A stretch of DNA of 64,000 nucleotides, taken from assembly GCA_032622095.1 (NCBI GenBank), contig CP136063.1, positions 182,445,956 through 182,509,955 on the forward strand. The letters run 5' to 3'. The notes beneath the pieces were generated by a model, which saw only the letters and a program-made list of their open reading frames with translations, was not told the origin of the DNA and searched no databases. The DNA is from Siphonodentalium dalli (Eukaryota; Mollusca; Scaphopoda; Gadilida; Siphonodentaliidae). The position numbers and the translations under genes were made by a program. This document shows, one piece after another, positions 44,013 through 56,950 of this stretch (the stretch's first letter is position 1; each line of letters starts with the position of its first letter).

Positions 44013-45640
44013 GCACATCAAGAAACGAGTTGGGGGAACGGATAATTGTTTATGTCAAAGATACAACACTGTCGTCAGCAGACTACCAGAGACCTCGACT
44101 ATCCCGCGTCTATAACCGGGTAATCACGATTTCTTCGAGGAATCACATGCCCGTGTAAAAACATTATTAATCACCAAGGCGTGCTGACCGATGTATAAGG
44201 ACAATAGTCTTTGGGTCGGCCGGTCCATAAAGACATTTACTTGCACAAATTTTTTATTTTGTTAGAATGCTTGAATATGAAGATTAATACAAACCATATT
44301 TTGCTACAGCCGTACCAACGTTCAAGTCTATATACGAACTACAGGGATTTCCAACTATTAATTCTGCTGCACACTTTTGCAGAATATATATCCGTGTATA
44401 TATATATATGAGTGATGCGAGTTCCAATGTCATGGTCTCGTCATAGTTTTCTTGAAATGCGTTGTTTGGTTCACCCAAAAATGCGTATCGATATCAAAGG
44501 CGTAGCTAATTTGTCTCCGTTTGTGGTTTACAACTTGGAATTTCAAACTTAAAATTGCTTGCACTTGAACCATGGGGAAAATTCCAAGTACTGGATGTTC
44601 AATTGGTGACCTTTTGGGTTGGGACTTGCCAACACTGGTACTTCAAGGTTTCCATCTGCGGGGAATCCTAACACCCCATGTGGTTCAAATTATTCCAACT
44701 GATGGTTATTCAGTCCAAAATTTGACCGACAAAAATGTTTGACTGTTGGTATAAATACTGATTGGAACATCCTTCCTGTCAATAGTATCATGTGTCGTCG
44801 TATGTGGTCGGAACTTTCCAATGTTTCAGGCACAACATTTCAAACTAGTGCAACGGTGTGGAAAAGATGGGGTGAGACCCCCCTAACCTCATATCACTAC
44901 GCACATACTGCAGGATCGATAGCACCGTCGTTGCATTCATATATATTATCATGACTCATTCAGTTTGCCCCATTTACAACTACAGAGTCAGAGCCATTTT
45001 AAATGACTGGGTCTCTTTTATTTGAATATTACAGACGTTTGTTCTCCGTGCATACTACGTGTGCTGGAAACTTATTGCAGTCAAATTGCACTGATTATGA
45101 TTAAGTGCATGTAATTTATCGACCAAACTGTAAAATATTCCTTGTTCGATATCAAAAAGCTATCAAACCATCGTGTGATCCTGCAATCAAGTAAAATAGG
45201 CTTCGATCTATTCAGACCCGTGTCTCCTATCTGACGTACGTGCTTATTATATGTGAGCCCACGAATTGCATTTGAATTCTGCGAGACCCTTCATGAATAG
45301 ACATTAGCAGACATTCAAAGAGAATTAATTTTCTTAATGCCGCCTGTGCATTGATTGAAAATCCCATGTGTTATGCATGTAATGCATGCATGGTGCATGG
45401 GCATGCTGGAGAGGAGGTTTTAGTTAGTGATATCAACGCCTGTCCTCCGATCCCATTGTCTTATATATGCAATACTTATATAGAATAATCACTATGTCAT
45501 GTATATGTATTCAGACAGATAAGTTTGTACTAAACTAATGTAACATGTTATAAAAGACTAAATCAAAAGAGTGAGTTTGAAAAAAAAACCAACAAAAAGC
45601 AAATTGTTGACATCACGTCCCCCAACAAGAGGTGACGTCT
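44013..45640. other. No recognised feature
   Basis: AT-rich DNA with a short TA run near 44,395. No gene recognised; the minus frame at 44284-44478 and the plus frame at 44739-44954 have no domain. Confidence 0.45.
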
Positions 45641-46115
45641 TGTTTTTTTAAGAACAAAGAAGTCAAAAAGGGATATCTTAAGGGATAAAAAGGGCATAAC
45701 TCCGTGAAAAATCGTCGGACTCTGACTAAATATCTCAAATGCTCAAATATCAATTATATACCAAATCCCACGGAATTCTGATTAATATTGTCAAAGTTAT
45801 AATCCGGACAACTCGGACGGATGGACGGACGCCCATACATTTGTTTTTAAGTGGTATTTCTTGTGTTCTTATGACAGGTTTGACCACTTAAGACTACCGC
45901 TTAACTCCTAAATAACGATCATTGTGTGGTAGTGTGACATTAGGTGGTCGATCATGTCTAACTTTCTTTTGTCTAAGGCTCACCTGATCACCTTTGGCTC
46001 AACTGTACATGCACCCGGACTGACAAACGGATACACGGACACACATACATGTTGATTATAATTGTCCTCCGACAAAAATTCGGGGGACACAATGGGGACA
46101 ATTAGCTAGTATACA
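45641..46115. repeat. Two adjacent dispersed-repeat fragments (mollusc-like)
   Basis: First: AAGGGCATAACTCCGTGAAA, CTCAAATGCTCAAATATC, then CGGACGGATGGACGGACGCC. Second: TCACCTGATCACC, ACACGGACACACATACATG, CCTCCGACAAAAATTCGGGG and ACACAATGGGGACA. These resemble high-copy repeats I recall from mollusc genomes; only one copy of each lies in the window. Confidence 0.4.
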
Positions 46116-47414
46116 ACATATTGCGAAGATCGGTTTATATACATCTGCTCGTGCAAGAAAGGGCGTATCAATTACAAGTACTTTTAAATAGTATTATTTA
46201 GGCACTTGTCGGTTTGAATCATTAAATTGCCTTTTGTTTCATCTCGGTCCCGTTCCGGTGATCAACATATCTCCATAAAGACGTGGACTATACTTTTAGT
46301 GCAAACAATATTTTATTTCTCAAGTAGGCACATAAATCCAAATATAACATGCAGAATAAGACATAAGAGATAAAGGGATCTGGCAATAAACCCCAAATAT
46401 TACAGTATACTGTATTTCGCCATACCGTAGACACTTAGTCACTTACACCATTATGTTTGACCGACACAGAATGGCGCAAACACGTGGTCTCTCAGACATT
46501 TACATACATATGTATGACTGGGGTAAGATTAGATTTTATAATTGTACGAACTAAGGGTCCATAGTATTATGAAACAAGGCTTGGTCAAATTCCCAACTGA
46601 TGGACAATACAGTTACACATGCAATTGGGCATTTATCAAACTGGTATTACACATCAAGAAAAAAACTCACTAACATACATGTATGATAATTATTAAAGAT
46701 ATGGGCGGCGTTGGCGGTGGGTATGCTGTTAAAATATTCACCTCCGTCAAAAACCGCAATAAACAGAAGGAATAGTAAGATATAGACAGACTTTGTTCTT
46801 ATGCCAATCAGAAATATGGCATAAACAGTATGTTATTGTCCAATTTTCCCCCTTTGTTATGTAAACAAAAGCAAAAAAACGTTACTTTACCTGGCTTTTG
46901 TTTAGATCCGGATATGGTAAACACAAAGAGCGTTATTTGTTACTGTTTTCCTGATATGGAAATAATAAAGAGCGTTTATATCATTCTGTAACACGAGCAG
47001 GCTCTTGTTTACGTACACCATCGTACGTCCTGGTGACAATATACTATTTACGCGCTGATTATGTTTGACATATGAGCGGAACTGTATATATTTTGGTGTT
47101 CCTTCTGTTGATGGCGATTTGAAAAAATATAAATATTTCTGCAACGAACGCCACCCGTGCCTTTAAGGTTAGTAATTCTAGTTATTTGATCATTGTTGAA
47201 TTCTGCTTTGTTCACTAAATCTTCAAATATGCTATTAATCTGAGGCAACCTTGCAGTACAGCCGATGTGTAGCAATAGACAGTAGGCCAGAGTGGGGGGC
47301 ATTTCAAATATATCTCAGGGTTCAAAGGTTAAAGGTACGAAATTACACAAAATTTGTTCGATATTTTGCGTGTTTTATTATGGCTACACGTGTGGATATG
47401 TTCGCTTAAAACAT
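46116..47414. other. No recognised feature
   Basis: Low-complexity AT-rich DNA. An AAGAGCGTTATTTGTTAC / AAGAGCGTTTATATC pair near 46,925 and 46,970 hints at a short degenerate duplication. No gene recognised. Confidence 0.4.
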
Positions 47415-47905
47415 TTATTAATGTCGAGGAAGTTCACAAAATGTGGCTAAAATGTCGCCGGTGTCAGTGGTCTTATCGAGAAATCAAGGTAGATACACCC
47501 TGCGTGGAGTTTGCTTATATCTTCGGATACATACAGCTACTTATAGCTACGGAGATGTTGCGTATCGTTCTGTTCATCGAATATGGCAGCATTTCGACGA
47601 GCTTCGAGGATTTGTCGCTATTGATAACCCGATTGATTGAATTACCATGTATCATATTACTATCGCGGAAATCCACAAAATGTGGGTAAAATGACGCCGG
47701 TGGCAACGGTCTTATCACGTCACCAAGGGAGATAAACCCTGCGGGGAGTTTGCTTATATCTGCGGATATATATGCGGCTAATTATATAGACTTATATAGC
47801 TGCGGAGGTGTGCGTGCCGTTCTGTTCATCGAATATGGCAGCATTTCGACGAGCTTCGAGGATTTGTCGCTATTGATAACCCGATTGATTGCAGTGTCAT
47901 GTAAA
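47415..47905 (+). repeat. Tandem duplication, about 250 bp x 2, with an invariant 73-bp core
   Basis: Copy 1 is about 47,421-47,660 and copy 2 about 47,672-47,910. They diverge in the first part (GTCGCCGGTGTCAGTGGTCT against GACGCCGGTGGCAACGGTCT), but the stretch from GTTCTGTTCATCGAATATGG to GATAACCCGATTGATTG (47568-47640 and 47819-47891) is identical. In one plus frame it encodes FIEYGSISTSFEDLSLLITR in both copies. No known domain is recognised. Confidence 0.75.
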
Positions 47906-48719
47906 TTGAACGATCGTCTGTCCGCCATGAAAGATCCGCTGAGTTGGAGTAGCGTCATATGGAAATCGATATGCCGGGAGTCATAAATCTGCAGATGCCA
48001 GATATGTCTGATACAGGCATCGTGGATATCTTCAGCTAGGTAAGATGCACCAACATTCATATATGCGAAATGAAATATTTTGTATATGGACAAGGAATTG
48101 ATCTCACCCTAAAACAAAGGGTAACAACTCTATTAATATAAGTCCCCTGGCATCGAGGTTCTATCACCCCACCCTATACCACACATATAGTATTTGAAAA
48201 TAAATAGATAATAGTGCCAACTCCCTTGATATATCTGATGTAAAATTTTATGTGTGATATTCGTTATATGCTTTGTTATTCAATACAAAAAACAAACAAA
48301 CAAAATAACATACATACACTTACAGACCATAAGCAGGTATTGTTGATATCGTTGTGCTATGTCTGATACACATGCAATATTAACAACTCGACACGAACCC
48401 CCACATCCCGCTTCAAGTTTGGGAGGGCTAACGGCAACTTTGAATATTAATACACAAAATCGATCAAATGCGACGCTCAAATTATTGGTTATGCCCCTTG
48501 AACCATGGCGAAGCAAATGAGTACGCAAATGTGGGGGATTTTAAAATGGTTTCAATTGATTTTTAGTGATGTAATTATGTTCCTAAGAATTTAGTTTAAA
48601 TATTGTCTATCTCCCCCTGACAAGTTTTATTTAGTTTCAGGAATTGCGGACACCTGTCCGGAAACACTTCTATCAATTAATATTGAATTTAGATTATTTT
48701 TTTCTGGTATAATATATCG
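47906..48719. other. No recognised feature
   Basis: AT-rich DNA; short frames only. Confidence 0.45.
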
Positions 48720-48880
48720 AGGATACTACATATTTTGGTTGGATATGGGAATTATTTCATGAGTGATGACCAAAAAAAAAATGAATTTCCACGAGTGGCT
48801 CTGTCAAGAGTGGAAATTCATTTTTGTTGTCATCACGAATGAGATCATTACCATATCCAACCAAAAAGTGTAGTATTCTG
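48720..48880. mobile_element. Hairpin miniature element, copy 2 (with 32.3 kb)
   Basis: Arms of about 75 bases: GGATACTACATATTTTGGTT and TGGATATGGGAATTATTTCA are mirrored by GAATGAGATCATTACCATAT and CCAACCAAAAAGTGTAGTAT. The centre CCACGAGTGGCTCTGTCAAG and the flanking GAATTTCC match the 32.3-kb copy. Confidence 0.8.
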
Positions 48881-49127
48881 TTTATTATATGCTCCGCTCA
48901 GTTGGCCCATGACTCAACTAGAAAGACGAGTAAAAAGTGCATTACTCAAAACCAAATCCTATATAGTTGGAAATTTGATTAGACCAAATCCTATATATGT
49001 TGGAAATGGTATAGTTACCATGCACTAGATAAGAGAAAAGCAGTTGAGCTGACTCATGGTTATGGAGCGGTTCGACCAAAACCATTTAAAAACTATGCTC
49101 ATTGCTGAATTGTTCCCTCAGGAAAAT

Positions 49128-49315
49128 AATGAAATGTTCAGATAATAAGTTCAACAAAAGACCATTAATCCTTCTGCACGTGTGCATGTATCACCATTTC
49201 CTCTGTCTGTTATCATCTGTTATTGCCTGAACATCCCTCTAAATAAATAATAGACAATTCGAACATATACTATTATAACTGTATGGGATAATCCATTTAT
49301 TATATAAAGGGTTAA
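49128..49315. mobile_element. TTAA / ACTCATTGACGAGT family copy
   Basis: AAATGTTCAGATAATAAGTT, CAACAAAAG, TCCTTCTGCACGTG, TAGACAATTCGAACATATAC, TTATAACTGTATGGGATAAT and AAAGGGTTAA occur in family order. Confidence 0.65.
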
Positions 49316-49429
49316 AACGTTGCGTCTAGTCGCACGCGCGGCTGCAAATGGGAATATACCGTTAGTCTGACGCACCAACATGCGCGACTCATCGTGAACA
49401 TTGCGTGGTAGGTCTCACGCAGTCTCTTT

Positions 49430-49481
49430 GAAAAGCTCATGGAAATCCTAACAAAATCTGTTAGGATTCTGTCGGCTTTTC
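49430..49481 (+). repeat. Imperfect 52-nt hairpin
   Basis: GAAAAGCTCATGGAAATCCT AACA pairs with TGTTAGGATTCTGTCGGCTT TTC, with a 5-base loop and an internal mismatch bulge. The shape resembles a small-RNA precursor but is short; no conservation evidence is available here. Confidence 0.35.
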
Positions 49482-49694
49482 AATAAGAATGTGTCAGATC
49501 ACGCACAATATGCACGGCTCATGGACATTAATGAATTAGGTATGAGCCATGCATACTAAGCACGACTGTTACCATGACTATTTCATATATCACCATATTA
49601 GGTCTGATATTGAAAATATCTTGAGCTATAATATATAGCTTGTACATGTCTATATATATACTACATTACGTTTTTTATGGAGGCCCGGACTCAG

Positions 49695-50030
49695 AATGAG
49701 TGTTCATTGCTTCACATGTGCTTGTTTCAGTGAAGTGAAAAAATTCTCATTTATTATCGAAATGACCATGTATCGATCAGAATGGCACATTGAGATGTCC
49801 CTCAACTCAGACCAAGCTTGACAATTTGTTACGAATTTCGCCCATGTCGGGGTACGAACACTCGAACACGAACAAACCTCGTCTAGCCCAGACCTCGTCG
49901 ATCTTATATCACGACCTAACTACACCAGCTACAGCCTGCGGGGACATCATTAAAAGTAAGCAAGTTTGGGAAGCGCATCAGTCGGAATTAACATGGGTTA
50001 GAATATTCACACACGTATATATATTAGCCC
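49695..50030 (+). repeat. Dispersed repeat, copy 2 (with 31.7 kb)
   Basis: Holds the intact segment CCTCGTCTAGCCCAGA, CCTCGTCGATCTTATAT, CACGACCT, the apparent single-copy ancestor of the 37-bp satellite monomer. Ends GGGAAGCGCATCAGTCGG. Confidence 0.75.
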
Positions 50031-52700
50031 GACACGTCATGGGCATTGGGGATGTCTCCATCTAGCATTTGACTTTATACATATGACGTGCCGTTAAAGC
50101 ATGAAGCATTTGATTTGCATAATTATGAAATAATGTGGCACGTTTGACGAAGAAACAATCCATTTACTCAGTTTATCATGCCGGAAGGAATGGAAGTTAT
50201 CTGATTTTAGAAATTTAGACAGCAGACAGATGTTAGCTTCTTCGCAGATCCAATGATATATAATTTTTAACTCTTCGGTGAGTAGAACGACATATATGTC
50301 GTATATCGGTTGAGGAGTAGAACGACATATATGTCCTTTCAGGAAGTGTTATTTTATGTAGACATAACTTCAATAAATCATCTGATTTATAAATTATTTG
50401 TATAGGAGTTATTTTGATTAATATAATGTCCCAAATGTATAAGTGCAATCGATTATGATAACACACGTTAACAAAAAAATGCACCTAAATTAAAATGAAT
50501 TATTGGACCATTTTGATCGAACTTTTTACTAATTATTTCTATGATGTTGACGTTAAATTTACTCATGACGTCATGTGTATGACGATACAGATACTCTCCA
50601 AAGGGTTAAACACACGTGGTCATGCTTATATGTACGTGCATCGATATACGGCAACTCGTTGTGTTGCCGTTAAGGGGAGACGCTCGTTTTACATAAATCC
50701 AGCCAAGAATGGCAAGAGATTCTCAACAAAGAATTTATCTGGATCTATCTGACGAAAAATCTTGAATTTCACATATCAGCATCTGCATTGTATATAGAAT
50801 CTGAGCAATTATCAAGAGACGATATAAACAATGGATTTTAATACATTTGAGAGGATGAAAATATTATTTTGTATTGGTCCCTTTCGGTACCAAGAACTGC
50901 TATAATAATTCATAATTTCACACAACACTCCACTCACAACGAAAAAGCTTGTTGTCTTGGCTCTATGGGAGGAGTTGTATCATAATGTTGAGTTAGATTT
51001 TTAATTGCATAATATAGTATCATACCCCCATATATTATAATGACGAATAAAGCAGTCATAAATATTCCAGCACAATGATAACAAATGTTGACATGCAATG
51101 TGGTCAAGCAGGGGCAATCAACTGGCGTTAGGCCACAGTATTAAGAGGATATAGTGGTCAGCTTTAACTTGGTTATGGACATATGACCTAGAACTCATCT
51201 CAGCCCAATTCATCACTGACCAACAGGCATGACATGACACTTCTATATATAGACAATTAGTTATTGGTAGTTATCTGCCTTTCTGAATGAAAATAAGTAA
51301 ATTTCACGAACCAAGAATAATTAAGTTTCCCATGATCTTCAGATATCATGGACATAAGAATTGCACTTTTGAAAAAAGATCTATTTTACATAAGTTCTTG
51401 GTATTTGAAAACAATCCAATTTAAAATATTGTTCATTCCATATTATAAAAGTGAAGTAAATGAGGTTATAATTTGAAATGGGTTAATATCTTAAATATGG
51501 TGTCACATTAATCGCTTGTACTTAATGTCATAAAGAAATGCCTGAAAACTTCAGAAATTATAACGAAACTTTCCTTAACAGCATCAATTTGTCCCACCAG
51601 CATCATATCAATTCAGCATGAACAGCGCCAACAGCATGGTCTTGTATAACATATGCCTATTTGCTAATAAATCATCTCGCTAGCAAATTGCCAGGACCAC
51701 TTGACCAGAGGTGGATCAGCACTAGACCGTTATACCATGGCTTAGTCATCCACCGTCTAACAAGTCTACTTCACGAGACAAGAACCGATATATATAATAA
51801 TATTCACCAGACATCATCGCATCCAAGAGAACTTAGGCTTTGGAAAAACAAAGGCATATTATATCACACGGTTATGGTCGTATGTCTACGAACAGCGTAC
51901 ATGATCAAAGGGATGCGCAATTACCTATAGTTCGTATAGATTATTCTTCAAAGAGAATAACTGCGGTTATCCTGCAAGGTTTCCAAGTGACCAATCAAAA
52001 ATCTGAGACCTTTGAATTTCTACCGTCAATTCCCATGTAATCAGATTGTGGGGAGAAAAAGACTGAGCACAATTACTGTTGCGTAGATACGTTTAGGATT
52101 TACCACTCATACACCAGAAAAGTTATCTTGTAAATCTGCAATCGTCATTTTCGTCAAATCGGCTAACCTATTTCAGACTCGTCGAAATACAATCACTATA
52201 TTGCTGACGGACTACTTTTTATTTGAATGTCCCGAGTGTTATTACGCCCCTCGGGTGTATTCTGTTGTAGAAATTTTTCGGGACGCATTAAAAGTTGTAG
52301 TGCGACTCCGACTCCGGTTGTTTTTGACGCATTAAAAGTTGTAGTGCAACCCGAGTCCGATATAAGATGTAGTTGTTTCTTAATTGTTATTCGGATGCCA
52401 AAAAGTTCAAGGCGATTAATTCTAACGGGAATTCGCGCGTTAACCATTTGCGCGCTGTGCGTTATGTGTTTCTATTGATCTTGAACCTGCTTTGTTGCAT
52501 TGTTATTTGTACATCTTTCGTTTATTTTCGCGTGACATAAATTCGAATCTACTATTTTACTGCACGGGGATTTGACGATTGTATAAGAACTTTAATTCGA
52601 ACATGAATCCGAGGTGTTTGTTTATATCGGTGTTTAACATGTTATTTAATATCGATTAGTGAACTTCTTCAATTAGTTATACGCGATAAATATCGGCATG
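50031..52700. other. No recognised gene; two short direct repeats
   Basis: AGTAGAACGACATATATGTC occurs at 50,280 and 50,315. GACGCATTAAAAGTTGTAGTG occurs near 52,282 and 52,328. Frames at 50495-50752, 51661-51930 and 52227-52478 have no recognised domain. Confidence 0.45.
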
Positions 52701-52711
52701 TTATATGCTAA

Positions 52712-53008
52712 ATGAATTGGGATGGTTACTCCTTCGTGCTGTTTGTAAATATTGGCTTTTCATTTGTTTGTATATATGCGGAATATATCGGAGCTATGAA
52801 TAGAGATGTTATTAAGAAAAGTTCCAACACCAACCCTTCACGTTGGTTGTTTAATATACAATGTGGCCTAATTCTAAACATTATTTTTATTTATGTGTAC
52901 CGAGGATATATCAGAATGCTATATGAATGGAAGAATGTTCAGAAATTACCCCCTTCCTGGGACCATGTTTTAATTGATACTCGTGGGGAGGGGGCATATT
53001 ATAATTAG
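52712..53008 (+). CDS. Unrecognised ORF with two hydrophobic segments
   Basis: Ninety-eight codons. Residues about 6-28 (FVLFVNIGFSFVCIYAEYIG) and 46-68 (FNIQCGLILNIIFIYVYRGY) are hydrophobic enough for membrane spans, separated by a polar KKSSNTNPSR loop. The last 18 residues (after KLPPSWDH) are encoded by the start of the 27-bp minisatellite, so the natural C-terminus is elsewhere or the ORF is chance. No family recognised; no splice or promoter evidence found. Confidence 0.2.
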   Translation: MNWDGYSFVLFVNIGFSFVCIYAEYIGAMNRDVIKKSSNTNPSRWLFNIQCGLILNIIFIYVYRGYIRMLYEWKNVQKLPPSWDHVLIDTRGEGAYYN

Positions 53009-53480
53009 TCCTCATTGGATCATATTTTAATTGACCCTCATTGGACTATATTGTATTTCACCTCAGTGGGACCGAAGTTTAATCAACACTGTTGACACCA
53101 TATTTTAATTTTAGTTAACCCACATAATGGGACCATATATTTAGTCTTTAATTAAGTCACGTTACCATATTTTAATTGACCTTAATGGGACCATATTTCA
53201 ATTAATTCCGATGGGTCCATATTTGTATTAACCCTCATGGGACGATATTTTAATTAACAATCAAGGTACAATTTTAATTAACCATCATGGGACCATATTT
53301 TTTATTAATCCTGATTGGACGATATATTAATTAACCATCATGGGACCATATTTTATTTAACCGTGATGTGACCATATTTTAATTTACCCTCATCGGACCA
53401 TATTTCAATTAACCCTCTCTGGTGTGACGATATTTTAATTTACCCTCATGGAACCATAGATGTATTTTAATTAATCCTTT
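52955..53480. repeat. 27-bp minisatellite
   Basis: About 18 diverged copies of ACCATATTTTAATTAACCCT followed by CATGGG. Units vary between 25 and 32 bases. Confidence 0.9.
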
Positions 53481-54304
53481 ATGAGAGGTCATATCAGGAG
53501 TGCATTACCCGAGGCCATTCTTAGATGGTATATATTACTGAATGTAATTAGAAACGTGCTCGTACTTTAACCATATTACGAAGATCGCAAATTTTAGCTC
53601 GATTATTATTATGCATGCTATTTCATGCGCTACTCATACCACTATTTCAAATGAAATTAGAAAAAATATCACATATATAATCAACTACATAGGCGTTACC
53701 TATATACAGATTTTTCACAATCACCACATTAAAGTTGTTATATTGCATATATGGCAAATAATATGATCTTGAGGGCGTTACCATTTCTGACTATGGTTTT
53801 CTTGTATCCTATTGCGATTGACACGTTCCATAGAGACAACATGCATGCACCGCATTGGTTCATGTTTAGAGCATTAACTCTGTTCTATTATTAGATTAAT
53901 TTAATAGCAGACGAAAATTTAATCCTTACTTTCACAGGATGTATCGGTACTTTGGCATGACGAAATGTCAGAAAATGTTAAGAATAAGAGGAAAGCTGCC
54001 AACTCTCCAAATATATGTATATAAGAAAACATAATTATTGTCACCGCCACCACACAATCGAAGAGTGCTCGGCAATATATGAACATTCAGAAGAGCAAGG
54101 TAATTTTCCAATATAACATCGCTGTGTTTCCGAGCTTACATTCCGCGGAATCGACGGAAAGTACCGAGGTATCCGATTTGAAAATCTGCCATGCAATGTA
54201 TGTAAATGAACCTCTCTGTTGAACGTTGAGTAGTTGTATCGCCCATTACCATAGTGTGTAAGAAGATGCGGAAAAAGGCCTGAGAATAAGGCGCATATTA
54301 TTTG
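53481..54304. other. No recognised feature
   Basis: AT-rich DNA. Nothing supportable. Confidence 0.45.
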
Positions 54305-54395
54305 CAGAATGAGGTCGCCAAAGGGGGGATTTAGTGACGCTATCCCGCATAACAGGCTAGCATAACTAAATTCACCTACTGGGGACCTCATTCTG
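54305..54395. mobile_element. 91-bp inverted-repeat element
   Basis: CAGAATGAGGTCGCCA ... ATTTAGT pairs with ACTAAAT ... TGGGGACCTCATTCTG. A related half, ACTAAATTCACCGTATGGAG then ACCTCAATCTG, recurs at 54,687-54,715. Confidence 0.55.
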
Positions 54396-54485
54396 ATTAG
54401 CCCTCATCTTATCTGGAAAGTTTCTTTACTCTCAAATATCACTTCACATAAATTATATTTCTTTTTTAGTTTAGTTTCTCTATAT

Positions 54486-54566
54486 CCCCAAATTGGCAGA
54501 CGACATATTGCATAATCGAGGTTCCCAAATTGGCAGAGGACATATTGCATAATCGAGGTTCCCAAT
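54486..54566. repeat. 38-bp direct repeat, two copies
   Basis: CCCAAATTGGCAGACGACAT and ATTGCATAATCGAGGTT, repeated back to back with one base difference. Confidence 0.85.
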
Positions 54567-54851
54567 GGGTGTACATCACAATATTTTACCATTTGGAAAA
54601 TTCAAAATCTGAGTCTGTCTCCCATAGTAGATGAGGCCATGCAGACTATGAGGTGATTATAGCTCGCTATGGGGGATACCGTCACTAAATTCACCGTATG
54701 GAGACCTCAATCTGAAAATGACAGGCACACTAAACACAGGTCGGAAAAGACGATACCGATATACATGTGGTACGTTTGGGTATAATCTTCCTGTACATAT
54801 ATTATAACATGTGGTACGTTTGGGTATAATCTTCCTGTGTATATATTATAT

Positions 54852-55359
54852 GTACATCCTAAGTGTAATTATCACTAAATCCAGCATTTCGATTGGTCGG
54901 CGCCCACGTGACTAGTTGCAGTTATTTCTCGGTGAACGCGCAACAGCTCATAACTGCAAGCCCATAATTACATCGATACGTCATCGATACGGGAAAGAAA
55001 AACGCGTAATGTTTTGGGAGCATTTGGACTCGCGCAGGATTGACTTAAATTAAATCATCAGGTTTCAATATAAAGAAATTGTTCCTGTTAACTTTTGACA
55101 AGGGTGCTATGGGATATTTTGGGCTGGTTTTGTCACGATACACTTTTCGATTTAAATACATTTACAAAAGTGGCTTTTTCGCTACATGTATATAAATATA
55201 AGGATTAACTGTCATGTGGACTGTTTTTATGGAGATGTAACCCTGAGGTAAGTGGTCATAACTTGCATGTAAAACCCTTCGAGTTTTACACACGTTATGA
55301 CCACTTACCTCACGGTTACATCTCCAAAAAAACAGTCCACATGACAGTTAATCCTTATA
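54852..55359. mobile_element. Insertion in the 44-bp array, ending in a hairpin
   Basis: The array breaks at ATATATTATA and resumes ATAACATGTGG. The inserted 500 bases carry a 163-bp hairpin at the right edge (55197-55359): TATAAGGATTAACTGTCATG, TGGACTGTTTTT, GTGGTCATAAC and their complements. The hairpin alone looks like a TA-flanked miniature element; the left 345 bases are unassigned. Confidence 0.7.
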
Positions 55360-56064
55360 TAACATGTGGTACGTTTTGGGTATAATCTTCCTGTACATGT
55401 ATTATAACACGTGGTACGTTTGTGTATAATCTTCCTGTGCATATATTATAACATGTGGTACGTTTGGGTATAATCCCCCTGTACATATATTATAACATGT
55501 GGTACATTTGGGTATAATCTTAATGTGCATATATTATAAAATGTGGTACGTTTGGGTATAATCTTCCTGTACATATATTATAACATGTGGTACGTTTGGG
55601 TATAATCTTCCTGTGCATATATTATAACATGTGATACTTTTGGGTATAATCTTCCGATGTATATATTATAACATGCGGTACGTTTGAGTATAATCTTCCT
55701 GTATATATATTATTACACGTGGTACGTTTGGGTATAATCTTCCTGCACATATTATAACATGTGGTACGTTTGTGTATAATCTTCCTGTACATATATTACA
55801 CCATGTGGTACGTTTGGGTATAATCTTCCTGTACATATATTATAACATGTGGTACGTTTGGGTATAATCTTCCTGTGTATGTATTATAACATGTAGTACG
55901 TTTAGGTATAATCTTCCTGTGGATATATTATAACATGTTGTACGTTTGGGTATAATCTTCCTCTATATGTATTATAACATGTGGTACGTTTGGCTATAAT
56001 CTTCCTGTGCATATATTATAACATGTGGTACGTTTGAGTATAATCTTCCTGTGCATATATTATA

Positions 56065-56950
56065 ACATGTACGTTTGGGTATACTTTTCCTGTACATATA
56101 TTATAACAGGTGGTACGTTTGGGTATAATCTTCCTGTACATATATTATAACATGTGGTACGTTTGGGTATAATCTTCCTCTGTATTTATTATAACATGTG
56201 ATACTTTTGGGTATAATCTTCCGATGTATATATTATAACATGCGGTACGTTTAGGTATAATCTTCCTGTGCATATATTATAACATGTGGTACGTTTGGGT
56301 ATAATCTTCCCGTGTGTGTATTATAACATGTGATACGTTGGGTATAATCTTCCTGTGTATGTATTATAACATGCGGTACGTTTGGGTATAATCTACCAGT
56401 GTATGTATTATAACATGTGATACGTTTGGGTATAATCTTCCTGTGCATATATTATAACATGTGGTACGTTTGAGTATAATCTTCCTGCACATATATTATA
56501 ACATGTGGTACGTTTGGGTATAATCTTCCTGTGTATGTATTATAACATGTGGTACGTTTGGGTATAATCTTCCTGTACATATATTATAACATGTACGTTT
56601 GGGTATACTTTTCCTGTACATATATTATAACAGGTGGTACGTTTGGGTATAATCTTCCTGTACATATATTATAACATGTGGTACGTTTGGGTATAATCTT
56701 CCTCTGTATGTATTATAACATTTGATACTTTTGGGTATAATCTTCCGATGTATATATTATAACATGCGGTACGTTTAGGTATAATCTTCCTGTGCATATA
56801 TTATAACATGTGGTACGTTTGGGTATAATCTTCCCGTGTGTGTATTATAACATGTGATACGTTGGGTATAATCTTCCTGTGTATGTATTATAACATGCGG
56901 TACGTTTGGGTATAATCTACCAGTGTATGTATTATAACATGTGATACGTT
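56065..56950. repeat. 524-bp higher-order unit in the 44-bp array
   Basis: A run starting with a short 40-base unit (ACATGTACGTTTGGGTATAC) occurs at 56065 and 56589. The following eight units carry the same variants in the same order (for example CTTTTCCTG, ACAGGTGG, TCTACCAGTG). Period 524 = eleven 44-base units plus one of 40. The match is lost about 365 bases into the second copy. Confidence 0.85.

Noticed and set aside
52712-53008. Cytochrome P450 N-terminus, suggested by a hydrophobic anchor followed by KLPPSW
   Set aside because: The proline-rich hinge lacks the usual PPGP pattern, no further P450 motif follows, and the end is encoded by minisatellite. Kept only as an unrecognised ORF.
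56251-56448. Minus frame with GRLYPNVPHVI repeats as a peptide precursor
   Set aside because: Translation of the 44-bp minisatellite; no signal peptide or dibasic processing sites beyond the repeat itself.
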